A stretch of DNA of 64,000 bases. Source: Brugia malayi (taxonomy: Eukaryota > Nematoda > Chromadorea > Rhabditida > Onchocercidae). Position 1 is the first letter of the stretch, and the number at the start of each line of letters is the position of its first letter. The notes beneath the pieces were generated by a model. The model worked only from the letters and a program-made list of their open reading frames with translations. It did no database searches and was not told the DNA's origin. The stretch spans positions 8,795,721 through 8,859,720 of the forward strand of contig NW_025062479.1 of the NCBI RefSeq assembly GCF_000002995.4. The letters are read 5' to 3'. Below are positions 61,960 to 64,000 of the stretch, in pieces. The position numbers and the translations under genes were made by a program.

Positions 61960-64000
61960 CTACTTTTATTATATTAATACTAATCATTACTATTAATTAT
62001 TATTACTTATCATTATTTGCTATTGTTAACTGTACTATTATTGTTAACACTTATTGTTTTTAATTAATATTAATCATTAATATTAAATTACTATTAGTTA
62101 ATACTAATTATTTTACTGTAGGAATCGATAGCATTACTGCTCTGCTTACATTAATCTATCATTGAGTTGTCATTATTCTAGATATCAACCAAAATTAAAA
62201 AAATTTAAACCTGAATTTAATTATCATTTTAACTCGAAATATTTATGCAAATAAACCTTGCAATTCGTATGCTTCACATCAAGTTTTAAAGTTTACGAAC
62301 AAAAAATAACATGATTACACTTTTTTAAAAAAGAACTATTTGCTTAATTACAGGAGTCTTTAATCTGTGTTATTTATTATTGAATGACGCTGACTGCTAA
62401 GGAAATAAATGCTTACTAAGAAGTACTCACTCAATAACGAATCAAATCTTTTTTTAAAAATTACTATGTTCGTTTTTTACTTCGATTGCTACAAAGATGT
62501 TCGCTTATTCTCAAATCATACATGCATGAGATTCATGAAGACACATGTCATTCACATTCCGTAACAAGAATCGGAAATCAGACACAGTGCAACAGTTGAT
62601 TTGTTTTATATTTCATGGAATATGGTTTATTGGACTTTGACACAGCTACTGATTGCCAGTCAACAATCACGATGAAGCGTCAGTGATATAAATCATGGAT
62701 TTGTAATTTTGTTAAGAATATCTAAGATAAATAGAGGGAAATTCAGCTATAACCGAAGCATTTGTTACAGATACAATGCTCTGAAATAAGTTCATAAATT
62801 ATATTAATCATCGTCGGTTATTCTCAGTGATTTACTTCCTGCAATCAAAAAAAAACCATGAAAAAGAAGTAAAATAATGATTCATAAATAATTACAAATT
62901 ATTTTCTCTGAGCAATTTTTGTTTCTATGCAATAGTAATTTGAAGAGAAATGTGACAAGGGGTAAACATTCCCGTGTGTTTTATTATACTTAAAATAGAG
63001 TTTCCTTGCTGTTTGTTTACTTTATTATTGCAATATTTTGAAATTACACATTTAAAGAAATATGATGAACGAAGTGAAAATATTTTTCCTTGCTTTTTAA
63101 ATCCCAGAAATTCATAAAACTTATGTTGTCTACCAATTAAAATTTCCCATTAATTTAATGTAAATCGTCGGGGAGTATTTCATTTACTGTCATCAATCAC
63201 GAAAGATTTCGCGGAGTAAAAGGAACATTCCCCCCTTATCCATATATATCAGCAGTCCCACTGACTACGACTTCAATGTAAATAATGACTTGAATAGTTT
63301 TGCTTAGCAACTCATCGTGCAGGACATGGGTATCTGCTAAGGCCTTCTAAAGTAATCTTTCGTGAAATGTATATTAAATTAAAAATAGAATATAATTTCG
63401 ACATTATTACGTCAGCTGTGACCATAGATATTTGAAATCGCATAACGATGAAACGACTTTTTCCCTCCATGTTAATTTTAATTTTTATTTTTCAATGTTT
63501 TAAATGGATAGTACATCGTATATTAGTTTAAGTAAACAAAGTTGCTTAGTCTAACCAAAGAATTTCAATACTAAAGCTAACATGTATATCATGTATATCA
63601 ACATATATAAGATATATAAGAGGCCAAAAATGCTTAGATTTCCCAACTAAACTACAATTGTCTTAGTATGTGCTAAAATTAGTTTGCTGGCAAACAGTCT
63701 CAATATTCGTCTGATCTGGACCGCAACTAATAAAAGGAGTAATACTGCTATTATTGATCATCGAGAGGTTGATTTTCTTAAATAACATGTTCAAGTACTT
63801 CACAATTTATTTTCTTGAAAGACAAGTTCATTCAATAATCCTAATAATTCTGCCAACATGCCAAGTTTTAGCATCGGTTTGAAGTAGATGCATATGCAGC
63901 TCATTACTGCAATTAAATAAGCTATCGGCATAGCACTAAAATATTGTTTTCATTATAAAATAAGAACGAAAAGAACAGAATTTAATTCTAAGTTTTTAAT
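61403..64000. other. region upstream of the EF-hand gene, no exon identified
   Basis: No start exon could be recognised. Contains the long ATT microsatellite (61858-62100) and otherwise AT-rich DNA; probably first intron and promoter of the EF-hand gene. Confidence 0.4.
61858..62100. repeat. (ATT)n microsatellite with degenerate flanks
   Basis: ATT triplets run almost unbroken from about 61864 to 61957 and continue in degenerate form (ATTACT, ATTAAT, ATCATT) to about 62100. Confidence 0.95.

Noticed and set aside
61851..62063. Poly-isoleucine frame of 70 codons
   Set aside because: Translation of the ATT microsatellite.

Overview
This window is nuclear DNA from a nematode, most likely a parasitic clade III (spirurid or filarial-type) worm. 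It is AT-rich, its genes are broken into many short exons, acceptors are of the TTTCAG type, and two genes have such an acceptor immediately before the start codon, as expected for spliced-leader trans-splicing. I built gene models by hand from homology, splice sites and intron phase, so exon edges are predictions; total lengths are multiples of three, except for one phase problem in the hexosaminidase model that is noted there.

Left third (1-26 kb): the 3' end of a Tyr/Trp/Pro/Arg-rich gene on the + strand (1-665), then three apparently intact minus-strand genes. These are a type II membrane GH20 hexosaminidase of the HEXD / C. elegans hex-2-to-5 group (3320-7752, 15 exons), an SLC13 sodium/dicarboxylate cotransporter (8911-14102, 16 exons, 589 aa) and a patched-related RND protein with a sterol-sensing domain (19663-25777, 17 exons, 949 aa). 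They act on glycan trimming, metabolite uptake and membrane/sterol biology and show no sign of forming an operon.

Middle (26-48 kb): gene-poor and repeat-rich. It holds a decayed VWC-EGF (NELL-like) gene, a 555-bp LTR-like sequence present twice, about 8.9 kb apart, in direct orientation and nearly identical, and between the copies an orphan thioredoxin reductase exon, a tRNA-Glu(CUC), a relic BEL/Pao gag, tandem repeats and a fold-back region. A small ankyrin gene with a possible SOCS-box exon follows at 44.3-46.6 kb.

Right third (48-64 kb): a broken BEL/Pao LTR retrotransposon on the minus strand (48.3-54.1 kb) abuts, on the same strand and with no 5' LTR between them, a GC-richer degraded sequence (54.2-56.4 kb) that resembles the polymerase of a segmented dsRNA (reovirus-like) virus. 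This probable endogenous viral element, and the way it is joined to the retroelement, is the most interesting feature. The window ends with a four-EF-hand calmodulin-like gene (60580-61402) whose first exon was not found, and a long (ATT)n microsatellite.
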